Origin: a virus | IMG/VR virus record: IMGVR_UViG_3300033491_000006 | Span: 1 to 24,578 of that record | Direction: 5' to 3' (one strand) | Length of the DNA: 24,578 bases | Shown: in pieces, positions 7,365 to 14,898 of the stretch | How the letters are laid out: every line of letters begins with the position of its first letter | Numbering within the stretch: position 1 is the first letter of the stretch | Made by a program: the position numbers and the translations under genes | Notes under the pieces: model-generated | What the model was told of the DNA's origin: nothing | The model's input: only the letters and a program-made list of their open reading frames with translations | Databases searched by the model: none

Positions 7365-8492
7365 TCATGCACTTCGTGCCTTGATTTCGGTCCACTCTTT
7401 GCCCCGTGAATCGCGGTACAGAGCCGTCATCTCGGCTGATTTGTGCCCCAGAAGCGCCTGGGCGAACTCGGCGCCGTACTCGTCAGCGTAGAGGCGGGCG
7501 GCTAGAGACCGGATCTCATGAAACGTCGGCGGAGTCTTGCCCGGATCGACCGCAATCTTTGCCTGGTCACGGAAAGTTGCAAAAACGTCTGAAAAGCTGA
7601 CCACATGAGGGCTTCCGCCTGGTCTTGCTGTGCCAACATGCCGCAGGTGATGGATCACGTGCTTGGAGACGATGTTGTCGCGGCATTCCCGTATTACATC
7701 GCCGATCGTCAGGCCATCCAGCGCCTTCAGGCCGACGGTCAGAGGGATTTTCAATCTCGTCCGGCCCTGACTCTTTTTCTGTTCGACGTAGAGGAACCCG
7801 TCCTTCACGTGGTCGAACAGCATGCTTTTTACATCCTCCCGGCGCTGCGCCGTGACCAGTGCCAACATGAAGGCGCGGGCGGCCCAACCCATCAGCGGAT
7901 CCTTTCTGGCCTCCGCAACGACCTTCCAGAAGTCCTCGAGGGTCAATCTTGAACGCAGGACATCTCCTTTCGTTCTCTTTACGGACGAAACCGGATTCTT
8001 TCCGGCCTCAATCAAACCCTCTCCAATCGCCTCGTTGAAGAGGTCGACCAGACGGCTGCGCATCTGCACGGCGTAGGTGTCACTCACCTCCGCGGCGAGC
8101 TTCTTCAGAAAGTCCCTGATATCCCTCGGCGTCACGACATTGACGCGCTGCGCCGCGAAAGGCGCGCGTTTGATGGCCTTCAGGTAGCTGCTGACGGTCG
8201 AGCGGGAACCTTCGTTTTCCGTCCTCTTGGCATAGATAGCCTCGTACTCATCACACCACTGGGAGACGGTCTTCATGCCGCCGTCGATCTTATTAATGAG
8301 CGCAACTGCTCCCTTGCGGCGCTCCAGCTCGGCGTTCGCGGCGCGAGCCTCTGATGAAGCGACCTTGAAGTCGCGCCCCAGACCATACGTCGCCTTGGTT
8401 TCCGGGTGCCGGAACCAGTAATAGCCCTTGGAGTTCTTATACAAGTTGTCGGGCCAGTTACGGCGCGCCGCGATTCGTCGTCTAGCTGCCAT
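7365..8492 (-). CDS. int: Tyrosine-recombinase integrase, lambda type
   Basis: The ATG at 8492 gives 375 residues. The N-terminus (NLYKNSKGYYWFRHPETK then GLGRD) matches the lambda Int arm-binding domain. A core-binding domain follows at about 70-175 and the catalytic domain after about 180. Active-site residues can be placed: Arg217 (TAQRRED), Lys240, His325 and Arg328 (FHEIR), His350 (LLGHKS) and Tyr359 (ALYRD). It should insert and excise the phage at an attachment site. The start overlaps the excisionase stop by 11 bp. It is the last major gene of the leftward early operon, as in lambda. Confidence 0.95.
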   Translation of the reverse strand: MAARRRIAARRNWPDNLYKNSKGYYWFRHPETKATYGLGRDFKVASSEARAANAELERRKGAVALINKIDGGMKTVSQWCDEYEAIYAKRTENEGSRSTVSSYLKAIKRAPFAAQRVNVVTPRDIRDFLKKLAAEVSDTYAVQMRSRLVDLFNEAIGEGLIEAGKNPVSSVKRTKGDVLRSRLTLEDFWKVVAEARKDPLMGWAARAFMLALVTAQRREDVKSMLFDHVKDGFLYVEQKKSQGRTRLKIPLTVGLKALDGLTIGDVIRECRDNIVSKHVIHHLRHVGTARPGGSPHVVSFSDVFATFRDQAKIAVDPGKTPPTFHEIRSLAARLYADEYGAEFAQALLGHKSAEMTALYRDSRGKEWTEIKARSA

Positions 8493-8691
8493 TTGCCATC
8501 CTTTCGATACGATCGGCAACCGGGTCGAAATACTCCGCGTCTGGACGGCAGAAATACTCGCGTCCGACCTTACGGGGTACCGGACGGATCCGCCCGTTGC
8601 GTATCCAGTTGAGCAGGGTATTGCGGTGAGGTTTGTGCTCGCCGAACACATTTTCCGCCCATGACGAGAGTGGTATCAGTTGCGCTGCCAT
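8482..8691 (-). CDS. Excisionase-like small DNA-binding protein
   Basis: The ATG at 8691, with GGGGTG upstream, gives 69 residues. An upstream in-frame ATG at 8703 lacks a ribosome site. The core RNTLLNWIRNGRIRPVPRKVGREYF is cut here to its key parts: a helix-turn-helix (NTLLNWIRNGRI) then a basic wing (PRKVGREY), as in excisionases and AlpA/MerR-like winged-helix proteins. It lies directly upstream of and overlaps int, the usual xis position, and should direct excision of the prophage. Confidence 0.85.
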   Translation of the reverse strand: MAAQLIPLSSWAENVFGEHKPHRNTLLNWIRNGRIRPVPRKVGREYFCRPDAEYFDPVADRIERMANGS

Positions 8692-8743
8692 TTCACACCC
8701 CATGCGTTGCGTGTCGTTTCGATGATTCGTGATGCGGCTTCGG

Positions 8744-9016
8744 TCACTTCATCCCCAACAATTCCAGAATCAACCGCTCCACCTCGCGCACATCTTCCTC
8801 CGATGCCTGCCCGACGAGACCGTTGGCGATCAGGGCGGCGGTGGCTTCGATGGCTGAGGGTGTCGGTGTTTCACTGAGAGCCGCGCGGCGGGATGCTTGC
8901 CAGACGGCCCAGCCGAATTCGAGAATCCACTGATCCCAGCCATGAAAATAGATTGGCCCCTTGAAGTCCTTCTTCCATGCGACGTAATCGGCCCATTGTT
9001 TCTCGCGGTCGCTCAT
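8744..9016 (-). CDS. Hypothetical early phage protein
   Basis: The 90-residue product is Trp-rich in its middle (YFHGWDQWILEFGWAVWQASRR). This resembles the C-terminal segment seen in many Ea22-like accessory early proteins. The C-terminus is helical and acidic (ASEEDVREVERLILELLG). Its ATG overlaps the stop of the upstream gene (ATGA). No function can be assigned. Confidence 0.75.
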   Translation of the reverse strand: MSDREKQWADYVAWKKDFKGPIYFHGWDQWILEFGWAVWQASRRAALSETPTPSAIEATAALIANGLVGQASEEDVREVERLILELLGMK

Positions 9017-10011
9017 TTCGCGTCTCCGCTTGCTGGTTGAGCGGCGGTCAGGGCGCGGATCGCATCGCGCGCATCATCCGTGAGTACTGTTGGGGCGGCG
9101 AGCCGGGCATGGATTGCCCGCAGATCGTCGTCGGTCGGCTCACGCATCAGCAGCAATAGCAGTGCACAAGGGTTATCCGCCATGCGGCTGATACCGTGGA
9201 CTTTCGGCAATGCCACCGCCTCCGCACCCTGCGCCACATTGGTGGAAGTTGATGCGGCGCGGGCGAGCTTGAGGCCAAACCGGTAACCCTCCCATGCGGA
9301 CTGAGTTTCGGGGCAATCGTAAGAACTGCCGTGCCGGTCTACACTTAATTGCTGGTCTTCAGCCCACACCTCGAATGCCGCGCGATCGTCCTGCTCGACC
9401 GAGGGTGCGGTAGTAGCTATACACTCGCTGCATTGGAAGTGCGAATAGACTTCGCGGAGCGCCGACACGAAGTTTGGATATGCCGCCGTGTCCCAGCATT
9501 CCGGGTAGTGGATTGCCTGCGCAATATCGCCAGCGAAAGGAATTTCTGCGGCAGGCTTGTTTGCATCCTTGTCGAGAGGGGCAAGGTAATCTCCCCCACT
9601 CTTGAGGCGGTTCAGAAGAACGTCCATTGGATCGCATGGATCGACAACGACAGGCACTGCGGTAAGAGTGGTGATAATCGAATCAGCCAGTTCAAATGAA
9701 TCGACGCTGCCGTCGTGGGCTTTGTGCTCATCGATCAGGATTGCCCATTTCATTCGATCAGCCACCGCCTCTCTATCGACAGCGGCAGGCTGGGTGGCGG
9801 ATAGCAGGGCGCGCAATCGGTCGACAAGATGCGCGAGTGATTTTTCTCGTTTCGCAAACCACGCGGCTTCGTCGAAGTTCTTTCCGGGATGCTCAAAGTT
9901 GTAGCCTTCGCCACTGGCCGCCCATCCGCTTGCATATGCAGTGCGCAACACGTCGAGAATCTGTTCATCAGTCACAGTCACTTCTCCATCGGGATTTGTG
10001 GGGTGGGTCAT
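9013..10011 (-). CDS. Hypothetical Ea22-like modular early protein
   Basis: The 332-residue protein is mainly polar and helical. Segments such as AAFEVWAEDQQLSV and CPETQSAWEGYRFGLKLAR are recurring building blocks of mosaic early proteins in temperate phages. A Cys pair (CSEC) lies near residue 195. Both ends overlap neighbours by ATGA, so it is part of the coupled operon. No catalytic motif is visible and the function is unknown. Confidence 0.78.
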   Translation of the reverse strand: MTHPTNPDGEVTVTDEQILDVLRTAYASGWAASGEGYNFEHPGKNFDEAAWFAKREKSLAHLVDRLRALLSATQPAAVDREAVADRMKWAILIDEHKAHDGSVDSFELADSIITTLTAVPVVVDPCDPMDVLLNRLKSGGDYLAPLDKDANKPAAEIPFAGDIAQAIHYPECWDTAAYPNFVSALREVYSHFQCSECIATTAPSVEQDDRAAFEVWAEDQQLSVDRHGSSYDCPETQSAWEGYRFGLKLARAASTSTNVAQGAEAVALPKVHGISRMADNPCALLLLLMREPTDDDLRAIHARLAAPTVLTDDARDAIRALTAAQPASGDAK

Positions 10012-10412
10012 GGTGTGGTCTTTGCATGCATCTGGCGAAGCGTTTCGGCAACTTCGGCGGGTACGTCAAAGAAACTCAGCAGCCCTTTGCAACGCACGAA
10101 TGGCAGCGGCTTGGCATCGGCGAGCACGAACCCATACTTTCCGTTGAACCATTTAGACTCGCTTTCGGTGACGCAATCGACGATGGTTGCAACGCCCACG
10201 ATGCCGCCGATCATCTCCTCGCGTTCCGGATACGACCCGTAGTAGCGACGGTAGGCAACGGCATCGTCGGCATAGTCTCGCTTTGGATATGTAACGCCCG
10301 CATGGATCAGAACGCGGCCACGAAACTTGGTCGGCCAGTCGCGGTTCTCAATGTCTTTATGTCCGTTGACAATCAGCCACGCATAGGGCTGACGGATAGA
10401 GAGTGCTTTCAC
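10008..10412 (-). CDS. ASCH/PUA-like domain protein
   Basis: A GTG start at 10412 with GGAGAAGG upstream gives 134 residues. The start KALSIRQPYAWLIVNGHKD, then IENRDWPTKFRG and VLIHAG, matches the ASCH domain, a PUA-like barrel that usually binds RNA or nucleotides. The WP and RG positions lining the pocket are present. The start forms a GTGA overlap with the upstream gene. Phage ASCH proteins are common but their exact role is mostly unknown. Confidence 0.86.
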   Translation of the reverse strand: MKALSIRQPYAWLIVNGHKDIENRDWPTKFRGRVLIHAGVTYPKRDYADDAVAYRRYYGSYPEREEMIGGIVGVATIVDCVTESESKWFNGKYGFVLADAKPLPFVRCKGLLSFFDVPAEVAETLRQMHAKTTP

Positions 10413-10738
10413 GATACCTTCTCCCCGCCAGATGCAGCGGCAATCTGTTCTTCGGAGCCGCCGTGCGCATTGATAATTGCGCGTGCTTGCTCCACGGTTA
10501 GGCCGCTCACAATATGGCCTTGCGGGCCGTGCAAAGCCACCAATTCCTCCTTCCAGTCTCCGCACGCCATATGCCATGTCGCCCGCACTTTGGAAGGGGC
10601 GAGAGCCTGAGCCTCTAGCAGCGCGTTGCGCATGCGCCATTTAAAATCGTGAGCATGCGCTTCGTCATAGGTGAACCACGCGTCGATCGCAGTTTCAATC
10701 TGCTCGTCGCTCGGCCCTGCGTCTTCATTAGTGGTCAT
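10409..10738 (-). CDS. Hypothetical early phage protein
   Basis: The ATG at 10738 overlaps the stop of the upstream gene (ATGA) and gives 109 residues. The product is acidic at the N-terminus (MTTNEDAGPSDEQIE), aromatic in the middle (AWFTYDEAHAHDFKWRM) and helical to the end. No family motif is recognised. Confidence 0.75.
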   Translation of the reverse strand: MTTNEDAGPSDEQIETAIDAWFTYDEAHAHDFKWRMRNALLEAQALAPSKVRATWHMACGDWKEELVALHGPQGHIVSGLTVEQARAIINAHGGSEEQIAAASGGEKVS

Positions 10739-11010
10739 GCGAAAAGCTCCAGTTGACTCGCGTCTATCAATCGGTCTTTGGTCCATACCGACCGTCCGTC
10801 CAAGGTGTGTCCGTTAAGCCAGTAGGTCCGGCCTTTCTCATGGCGCTCCACGCCGATTACAGTCAGGTGGTAGTGAGGCTTCGACGGGCGTTCCAGACCG
10901 TTGATCATGTCGAGGTACTTGACGCACGTGCACGGACCATCGATCTCTTTCACGATGTACGGGCCCGTGCCGTAGGTCGTACGCACGCAGGCGCCTATCC
11001 GGACCAGCAT
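10735..11010 (-). CDS. Hypothetical early phage protein
   Basis: The ATG at 11010, with AAAGG eight bases upstream, gives 91 residues. The N-terminus is a likely small beta-barrel (RIGACVRTTYGTGPYIVKEI). The middle HYHLTVIGV and the end LIDASQLELF are also strand/helix-like. This type of small protein is common in early regions of temperate phages, with unknown role. Confidence 0.76.
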   Translation of the reverse strand: MLVRIGACVRTTYGTGPYIVKEIDGPCTCVKYLDMINGLERPSKPHYHLTVIGVERHEKGRTYWLNGHTLDGRSVWTKDRLIDASQLELFA

Positions 11011-11014
11011 GGCG

Positions 11015-11299
11015 TCAACCTTTGAGCCGATGCACGAAGCCGGTCGGCGTTTTCTCGATTGTCGAATTACTTCCTGCAAGCAGGCGGTCCGGATCGGAGT
11101 TCAGTGGTGAGATGAAAAGCGAATCTCCGCTCGCACCCGTGGCCTTGATGTAATCGACTTCGACCTTGGCGCTATCGACCAGCACACTGGCCACCTGAGC
11201 GACGGCTCGGGCGCGTTCAACGTCCATCGGCTTCTCGCGATCGCGAAGATCGGCGAGCGTTTTCATCAGGTGTTCGCGCATATCGGTAATGGTGCTCAT
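11015..11299 (-). CDS. Hypothetical protein paired with the HNH gene
   Basis: The ATG at 11299 overlaps the HNH gene stop (ATGA) and gives 94 residues. The N-terminal helical part (MREHLMKTLADLRDRE then MDVERARAVAQVASVLVDSA) belongs to a small protein type often found just after phage HNH genes. The C-terminus is polar. Function is unknown; the pairing suggests a shared role or shared transfer. Confidence 0.8.
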   Translation of the reverse strand: MSTITDMREHLMKTLADLRDREKPMDVERARAVAQVASVLVDSAKVEVDYIKATGASGDSLFISPLNSDPDRLLAGSNSTIEKTPTGFVHRLKG

Positions 11300-12006
11300 G
11301 ACTCTTGCTCCTTCGCCTCGCGGGCGATTCGGTTGACCTGTCTGGTGATTGCGCCCTTGAGTTGGACCAGCTTGGCAAGCTCCGGCGAGCGCGACCGGGG
11401 ATGATTGCGACGTGCGAGCTCGCCGCGGTGCACGAGCTCGAGCGCGTCGAGCGTGATCTTTTCGAGTTCCGCCGTGCGCCGGCCGGGCAGGAAGCAGACC
11501 ACATGGCCTTTCGGGATCGGACCGTTCGCGGCTTCCCACACCAGACGGTGCACGCCAACCCAACGTCGCGCCGGCACCGGGTGGTCGTCGTTCGTTTTCT
11601 GCTCGAGGTAGCCGTCTTTGCTGATTCGATACGATCCGATCGGCACGTAGTTGTGCTGCGCCGCGCCGCTCATCGAGCCTTTCTTGAACTGTGTACGACG
11701 AGAATTCGGATGAGTGCCGCAGATACCCTTGACACCTTTATTCCATGACGTCTGGCCTGACTTGAACCGCGTCGAGCCTCCACGCTGGCCATCTGTACGG
11801 CCCGCGAGCGGTCCCGCAAGATAGGCTTCAGACTTGCGCAAGCCCATTCCGAGTGCTTTCTGGTAGACGCGCCCGACACTTAGACCCATTGACGCGGCCA
11901 GAGTCGGCGTGTGCGCATCTGGATACTCAAGCGTCAGACGTTCCTTTTCTGCTTCGGTCCACTTGTGGCGGGGCGCGGTAGTCGATCCGGGTTTGCGCTT
12001 CGTCAT
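11296..12006 (-). CDS. HNH endonuclease-family protein with N-terminal HTH
   Basis: The ATG at 12006 (ATGA overlap with the DUF1643 gene) gives 236 residues. Residues about 12-60 look like a homeodomain-like HTH (WTEAEKERLTLEYPD, LAASMGLSVGRVYQKA). Two FKxG-type DNA-contact modules follow (FKSGQTSWNKG, FKKG). The HNH-type region spans VGVHRLVWEAANGP, then GHVVCFLPGRRT and ITLDALELVHRGELARRN, a common phage variant in which the classic central DH-N residues are replaced. Cutting activity is therefore uncertain. It may be a mobile homing-type gene or a phage DNA-processing factor. Confidence 0.84.
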   Translation of the reverse strand: MTKRKPGSTTAPRHKWTEAEKERLTLEYPDAHTPTLAASMGLSVGRVYQKALGMGLRKSEAYLAGPLAGRTDGQRGGSTRFKSGQTSWNKGVKGICGTHPNSRRTQFKKGSMSGAAQHNYVPIGSYRISKDGYLEQKTNDDHPVPARRWVGVHRLVWEAANGPIPKGHVVCFLPGRRTAELEKITLDALELVHRGELARRNHPRSRSPELAKLVQLKGAITRQVNRIAREAKEQES

Positions 12007-12488
12007 GCTGCCCACTCCATGAGTTGAGTGTCATACCCGAGCATCAGCGGATGCTTCGGGTCACCTCCCTTTGTGAAGCCGAATATCTTCACTGGCTTGC
12101 CGGCGCCGAGAATGCGATGCGCCAGCGTGTCGAGATGTGGCCGCAGCGCCGCGGGCAACTTCGTGCGATCTCCCCAGCACGGGACAAGCAGGTCCGCGTC
12201 CGCGATGATCTGGCCAAGATGCATGTCGTTGAATGGGCCGACCGGATCGAGAACTCGCGAGAGCTCGCGAACGTCGCGCGCACGGTATGCGAACGGGTTG
12301 CCGGCGACGTACTTGCGCGCGCCGAGCAAACGCCCGAAGCCGCGCCACTTCATGTCGGTCTGGTCCGGGATGATCGAATCCGCCCACGACGGATTAACGC
12401 CAAAGAACGCGACCACGATTCCGACAAGCTGCAACTCGCGCTCGAGGCGGTACCGGTATGTGCCACATTCGCTGATGATCGCGGTCAT
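12003..12488 (-). CDS. DUF1643-family protein
   Basis: The 161-residue product has the DUF1643 hallmarks: FFGVNPSWAD near the start, KWRGFGRLLGARKYVAGNPFA shortened here to the key VAGNPFAYRA element, DPVGPFND, and a VPCWGD segment. The family is frequent in phages and mobile elements and its biochemistry is not settled. The ATG overlaps the reverse-transcriptase stop (ATGA), so it is co-translated with the DGR; a link to retrohoming would be speculation. Confidence 0.85.
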   Translation of the reverse strand: MTAIISECGTYRYRLERELQLVGIVVAFFGVNPSWADSIIPDQTDMKWRGFGRLLGARKYVAGNPFAYRARDVRELSRVLDPVGPFNDMHLGQIIADADLLVPCWGDRTKLPAALRPHLDTLAHRILGAGKPVKIFGFTKGGDPKHPLMLGYDTQLMEWAA

Positions 12489-13810
12489 TGTTTGACCTTC
12501 GTGCGGTATGTCTGCGTGAACGTCCTGTTGACGACGTGTCCTCGGTACCGAACGACGTTCGCGATTCGAGCGCGATCGTGATGGCTCGCCGGCGCCTGAC
12601 CGAGCAAGCCGAAATAGCTGTTAGCGACAGGCAGGAAGTCTCCTTCATTGACCTGCGCCACGCGGCGAATTGCTTCGTTCACAGTGCGGCGGCGCGTCGT
12701 GCGGGACCATGGCTTGATCACGTGGCCGACGAAGTCCACGCCGCGCGCGATCGGCTGAAGCACGGTTTTCTTCGGATTGAGCCGAACACCGAGGCGCGCC
12801 GGCAGGAAAGCGTCGACCTCGGCCAGCACCGCGTTTAGCCAGTCGGCAGACGGGTGCAGGAACAGGAAATCGTCCACATAGCGCACGTAGTAACGCGCGC
12901 CGAGCTGGTGTTTTGAGCGCTGGTCGAGCACGTCGAGATAGACGTTGGCGAAGAACTGTGACGACAGGTTGCCGATCGGCAGGCCGAGATGATCCGGCTG
13001 GCTAGTCAGGCGCTTGTGCGGCGGCACACGATCAATCAGCACCGGGTCGCCGCGGAACTCGAAGTTGGTTCGCGGATCGTGCATAAGCACGGTGTCGGTC
13101 AGATTCATCCACCACGCTTCATTGATCTTGCGAGCGAGCAGCTCGCGCAGCTTCAGTTTGTCGATGCTGACGAAGAAATTCGCAATGTCGCACTTCAGGT
13201 AGTAAGCCGGCCGAGACCAGTTCTGCGTAATGCTCCGGATCATCGCCTCGAGCTGCTCTGCGGCATAGAGCGTGCCGCGACCAGGAATGCATGCGCAACT
13301 ATTGGCGATGAAAGAGTTTTCGAAGCGCGCCGCGATGCGGTTGTAAAGCAGGTGGTGAACGACGCGATCGCGAAAGTCCGCCGCCCACACTTCGCGCGCC
13401 TTCGGACGTGTCACGACGAAACAGATCGAGCGGCCCGGCTGATACGAGCCGTCGATCAGTTCGTCATGCAGCTGCGACAGGTTACGTTCGAGGTTCTGTT
13501 CGAATTCGAGTGCGTTTCGCGTGTTTCGCTTTGTGCGACGGCAGTCGAAGTACGCGAGAACGAGCTCTTCGAACGTGAGAGCCTCGCTTCCAGCATCGTA
13601 ATAATCTGCGGACCGCGCGAACCCGGCCTTTGTTGTTCTTGTTGTTCGCATTCTGGTTGCCATTTGTGAAATTCTGGTACCAAGCGTTGTTGGCCGAGTA
13701 CTGCGTTCATTCGCACTATCTACGTCGCCAGGCCGAAGGCTATCGCCGATCGACGAGGAAACTGCACCAGACCGATCCCGGTTACTCCCGGTGGTATCTG
13801 TGATGTGCAT
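12485..13810 (-). CDS. Diversity-generating retroelement reverse transcriptase
   Basis: The protein copies the TR RNA into mutated cDNA that replaces the VRs. With the ATG at 13810 (SD AAGGAT) it has 441 residues. Motif A is Asp208 in YYLKCDIANFF. Motif B is LPIGNLSSQFFAN (277-289), the IGxxxSQ form typical of DGR enzymes. The catalytic box is YVDD (311-314) and LNPKKT follows near 344. There is no maturase or endonuclease domain, which argues against a group II intron. Residues about 35-69 are read from the TR in another frame. ATGs inside the TR (13663, 13651) are alternative starts but have no ribosome site. The true core begins near residue 78 (LTFEEL). The DUF1643 gene overlaps its stop. 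Confidence 0.95.
   Translation of the reverse strand: MHITDTTGSNRDRSGAVSSSIGDSLRPGDVDSANERSTRPTTLGTRISQMATRMRTTRTTKAGFARSADYYDAGSEALTFEELVLAYFDCRRTKRNTRNALEFEQNLERNLSQLHDELIDGSYQPGRSICFVVTRPKAREVWAADFRDRVVHHLLYNRIAARFENSFIANSCACIPGRGTLYAAEQLEAMIRSITQNWSRPAYYLKCDIANFFVSIDKLKLRELLARKINEAWWMNLTDTVLMHDPRTNFEFRGDPVLIDRVPPHKRLTSQPDHLGLPIGNLSSQFFANVYLDVLDQRSKHQLGARYYVRYVDDFLFLHPSADWLNAVLAEVDAFLPARLGVRLNPKKTVLQPIARGVDFVGHVIKPWSRTTRRRTVNEAIRRVAQVNEGDFLPVANSYFGLLGQAPASHHDRARIANVVRYRGHVVNRTFTQTYRTKVKQ
13605..13706 (-). repeat. DGR template repeat (TR)
   Basis: The 102-bp unit lies between avd and the RT core. Its coding strand holds about 35 A residues. In the reading frame of the targets it contains ten Asn codons, all AAC or AAT, which is the expected design for A-directed mutagenesis. 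The end nearest the RT (about 24 bp, from GGCCGGG to GTCCGCAGA) has almost no A and would contain the homology start (IMH*-like). All three VRs match it across the full 102 bp outside the A positions, except one base in VR2. Confidence 0.96.
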
Positions 13811-13860
13811 GTCGGTATCCTTGTGAGATAGCGGTGCGACCAGATTAAATCGCATAGACC

Positions 13861-14232
13861 TCACCGCCTTGACGATGAAGTAACGAGCGACGATGCGGAT
13901 TGCTTCTTCCATCCACCGGCCTGTTTGCCCACTTGTTCGGTTAGCGCGATCGCGGCCGCGTATTGCTTGGTCGCGATGAACCGCATGTCTCTGGACAACC
14001 TGAGCAGAAGATTGACCACTTCAAGACGCTCGAGCAGATCGTTCAGATGCGGTACCTTGTCCATTGCCGCATTGGCGCGAAAGATCAGCGTTACGATCTT
14101 CAGCGTCTCCGCTCGAATCTCTCCGCCGAGCGATTGCTTGAAATCGCGCGGCATATGGCGAGTCGATTCCGTGACCTCTCGGAAGAGGTCGTACGCGACC
14201 TTGTAAATGGGCAGGGCGGTGGTAATGGCCAT
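13861..14232 (-). CDS. avd: Avd-like DGR accessory protein
   Basis: The 123-residue product is almost all helical and basic, as expected for the four-helix Avd/S23-like proteins that assemble into a barrel, bind the RT and nucleic acid and are needed for cDNA synthesis. Visible family features include LPIYKVAYDLFREVTES at the start, then FKQSLGGEIR and the long helices LLERLEVVNLLLRLSRDM. It sits between VR1 and TR, the same order as in Bordetella phage BPP-1. No Shine-Dalgarno is visible before the ATG; it starts 16 bp after the stop of the VR1 gene in an A/T-rich stretch, so coupled translation is likely. Confidence 0.9.
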   Translation of the reverse strand: MAITTALPIYKVAYDLFREVTESTRHMPRDFKQSLGGEIRAETLKIVTLIFRANAAMDKVPHLNDLLERLEVVNLLLRLSRDMRFIATKQYAAAIALTEQVGKQAGGWKKQSASSLVTSSSRR

Positions 14233-14248
14233 GGTTAATTTTTAAATT

Positions 14249-14836
14249 TCAAAAGTCCAATCTGCGGACCGCGCGAACCCGGCCTTTGTCGCTCTTGCCG
14301 CCCGCATCCTGGGTGCCACTCGTGAAATACTGGCACCAAGCGTCGCCGGCCGAGTACTGCGTAGACGTCCAGTGCCACTCTCGGATGAACAGGTCAGGAA
14401 CGTTCGCGTAAAGCACCGCGCTTTCTCGCTTCGAGGGTACGTAATAGTCACGGTGACATTCGAACTCCACCTCGCTGCACTTGCGAGCTGCAGGATGATC
14501 GCCGGTGGCAATCAGTGCCTGCGTGTTTGCGTATCCGTCGAACTCGTCCTTGGCGCCCGGCACGTCAACGCCGTAGCCTCCCCACTCCACGTCGCCGAAG
14601 GCGCCGATCGTGTCGGGGGAGATGATCAACCAGTACGGCCGGCCATCGGCATGCCGCGCGAGGCCACCATTGAACCCGCCTTGGCCGGGCCAAACTTCAC
14701 CGATACGCGGAACGCTGCGCACAGCTTCTTCGGTACGGCCCATGACCTTGTCGAGCCATGCGTTGATGGCAACATCCTTGGGCACGCTCAGCTTGCCGCC
14801 GTGGAACGGAACTTCGATTTCGCTTGTGTTGCTCAT
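14249..14836 (-). CDS. DGR target protein 1 (DUF1566/Lcl-like, C-type-lectin fold)
   Basis: The ATG at 14836, with GGAGA upstream, gives 195 residues. The open frame extends further upstream, but only as a shadow of VR2. Visible elements are VWPGQGGFNGGLAR, WGGYGVDVP, DGYANTQALI, DYYVPSKRE and the hallmark WHWTSTQYSA before the variable part. The VR covers about residues 159-192, and the protein ends RAVRRLDF. The fold displays the variable residues on a rigid scaffold, so this is a probable ligand binder. There is no signal peptide or membrane segment. It lies directly before avd. Confidence 0.92.
   Translation of the reverse strand: MSNTSEIEVPFHGGKLSVPKDVAINAWLDKVMGRTEEAVRSVPRIGEVWPGQGGFNGGLARHADGRPYWLIISPDTIGAFGDVEWGGYGVDVPGAKDEFDGYANTQALIATGDHPAARKCSEVEFECHRDYYVPSKRESAVLYANVPDLFIREWHWTSTQYSAGDAWCQYFTSGTQDAGGKSDKGRVRAVRRLDF
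14261..14362 (-). repeat. DGR variable repeat VR1
   Basis: VR1 aligns with the TR without gaps over 102 bp. There are 15 differences and every one is at a TR A (13 to G, 1 to T, 1 to C). All ten TR Asn codons are changed (to G, D, Y, S, T, D, G, G, S, D). Confidence 0.96.
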
Positions 14837-14898
14837 TGATGCTTTCTCCAATGGTTCGATGCGATCGGTCGTGATGCGCCTTCGAAATGATTGAATTT

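Noticed and set aside
9696-10610. 304-codon open frame on the + strand
   Set aside because: It runs antisense to several coupled minus-strand genes including the ASCH gene; composition is typical of a shadow frame.
13456-13716. 86-codon minus-strand frame starting in the TR
   Set aside because: It overlaps the RT in another frame and has no ribosome site; only the RT frame carries motifs.
12485-13810. Group II intron or retron reverse transcriptase
   Set aside because: No maturase or endonuclease domain; IGxxxSQ motif, Avd neighbour, TR and VRs point to a DGR enzyme.
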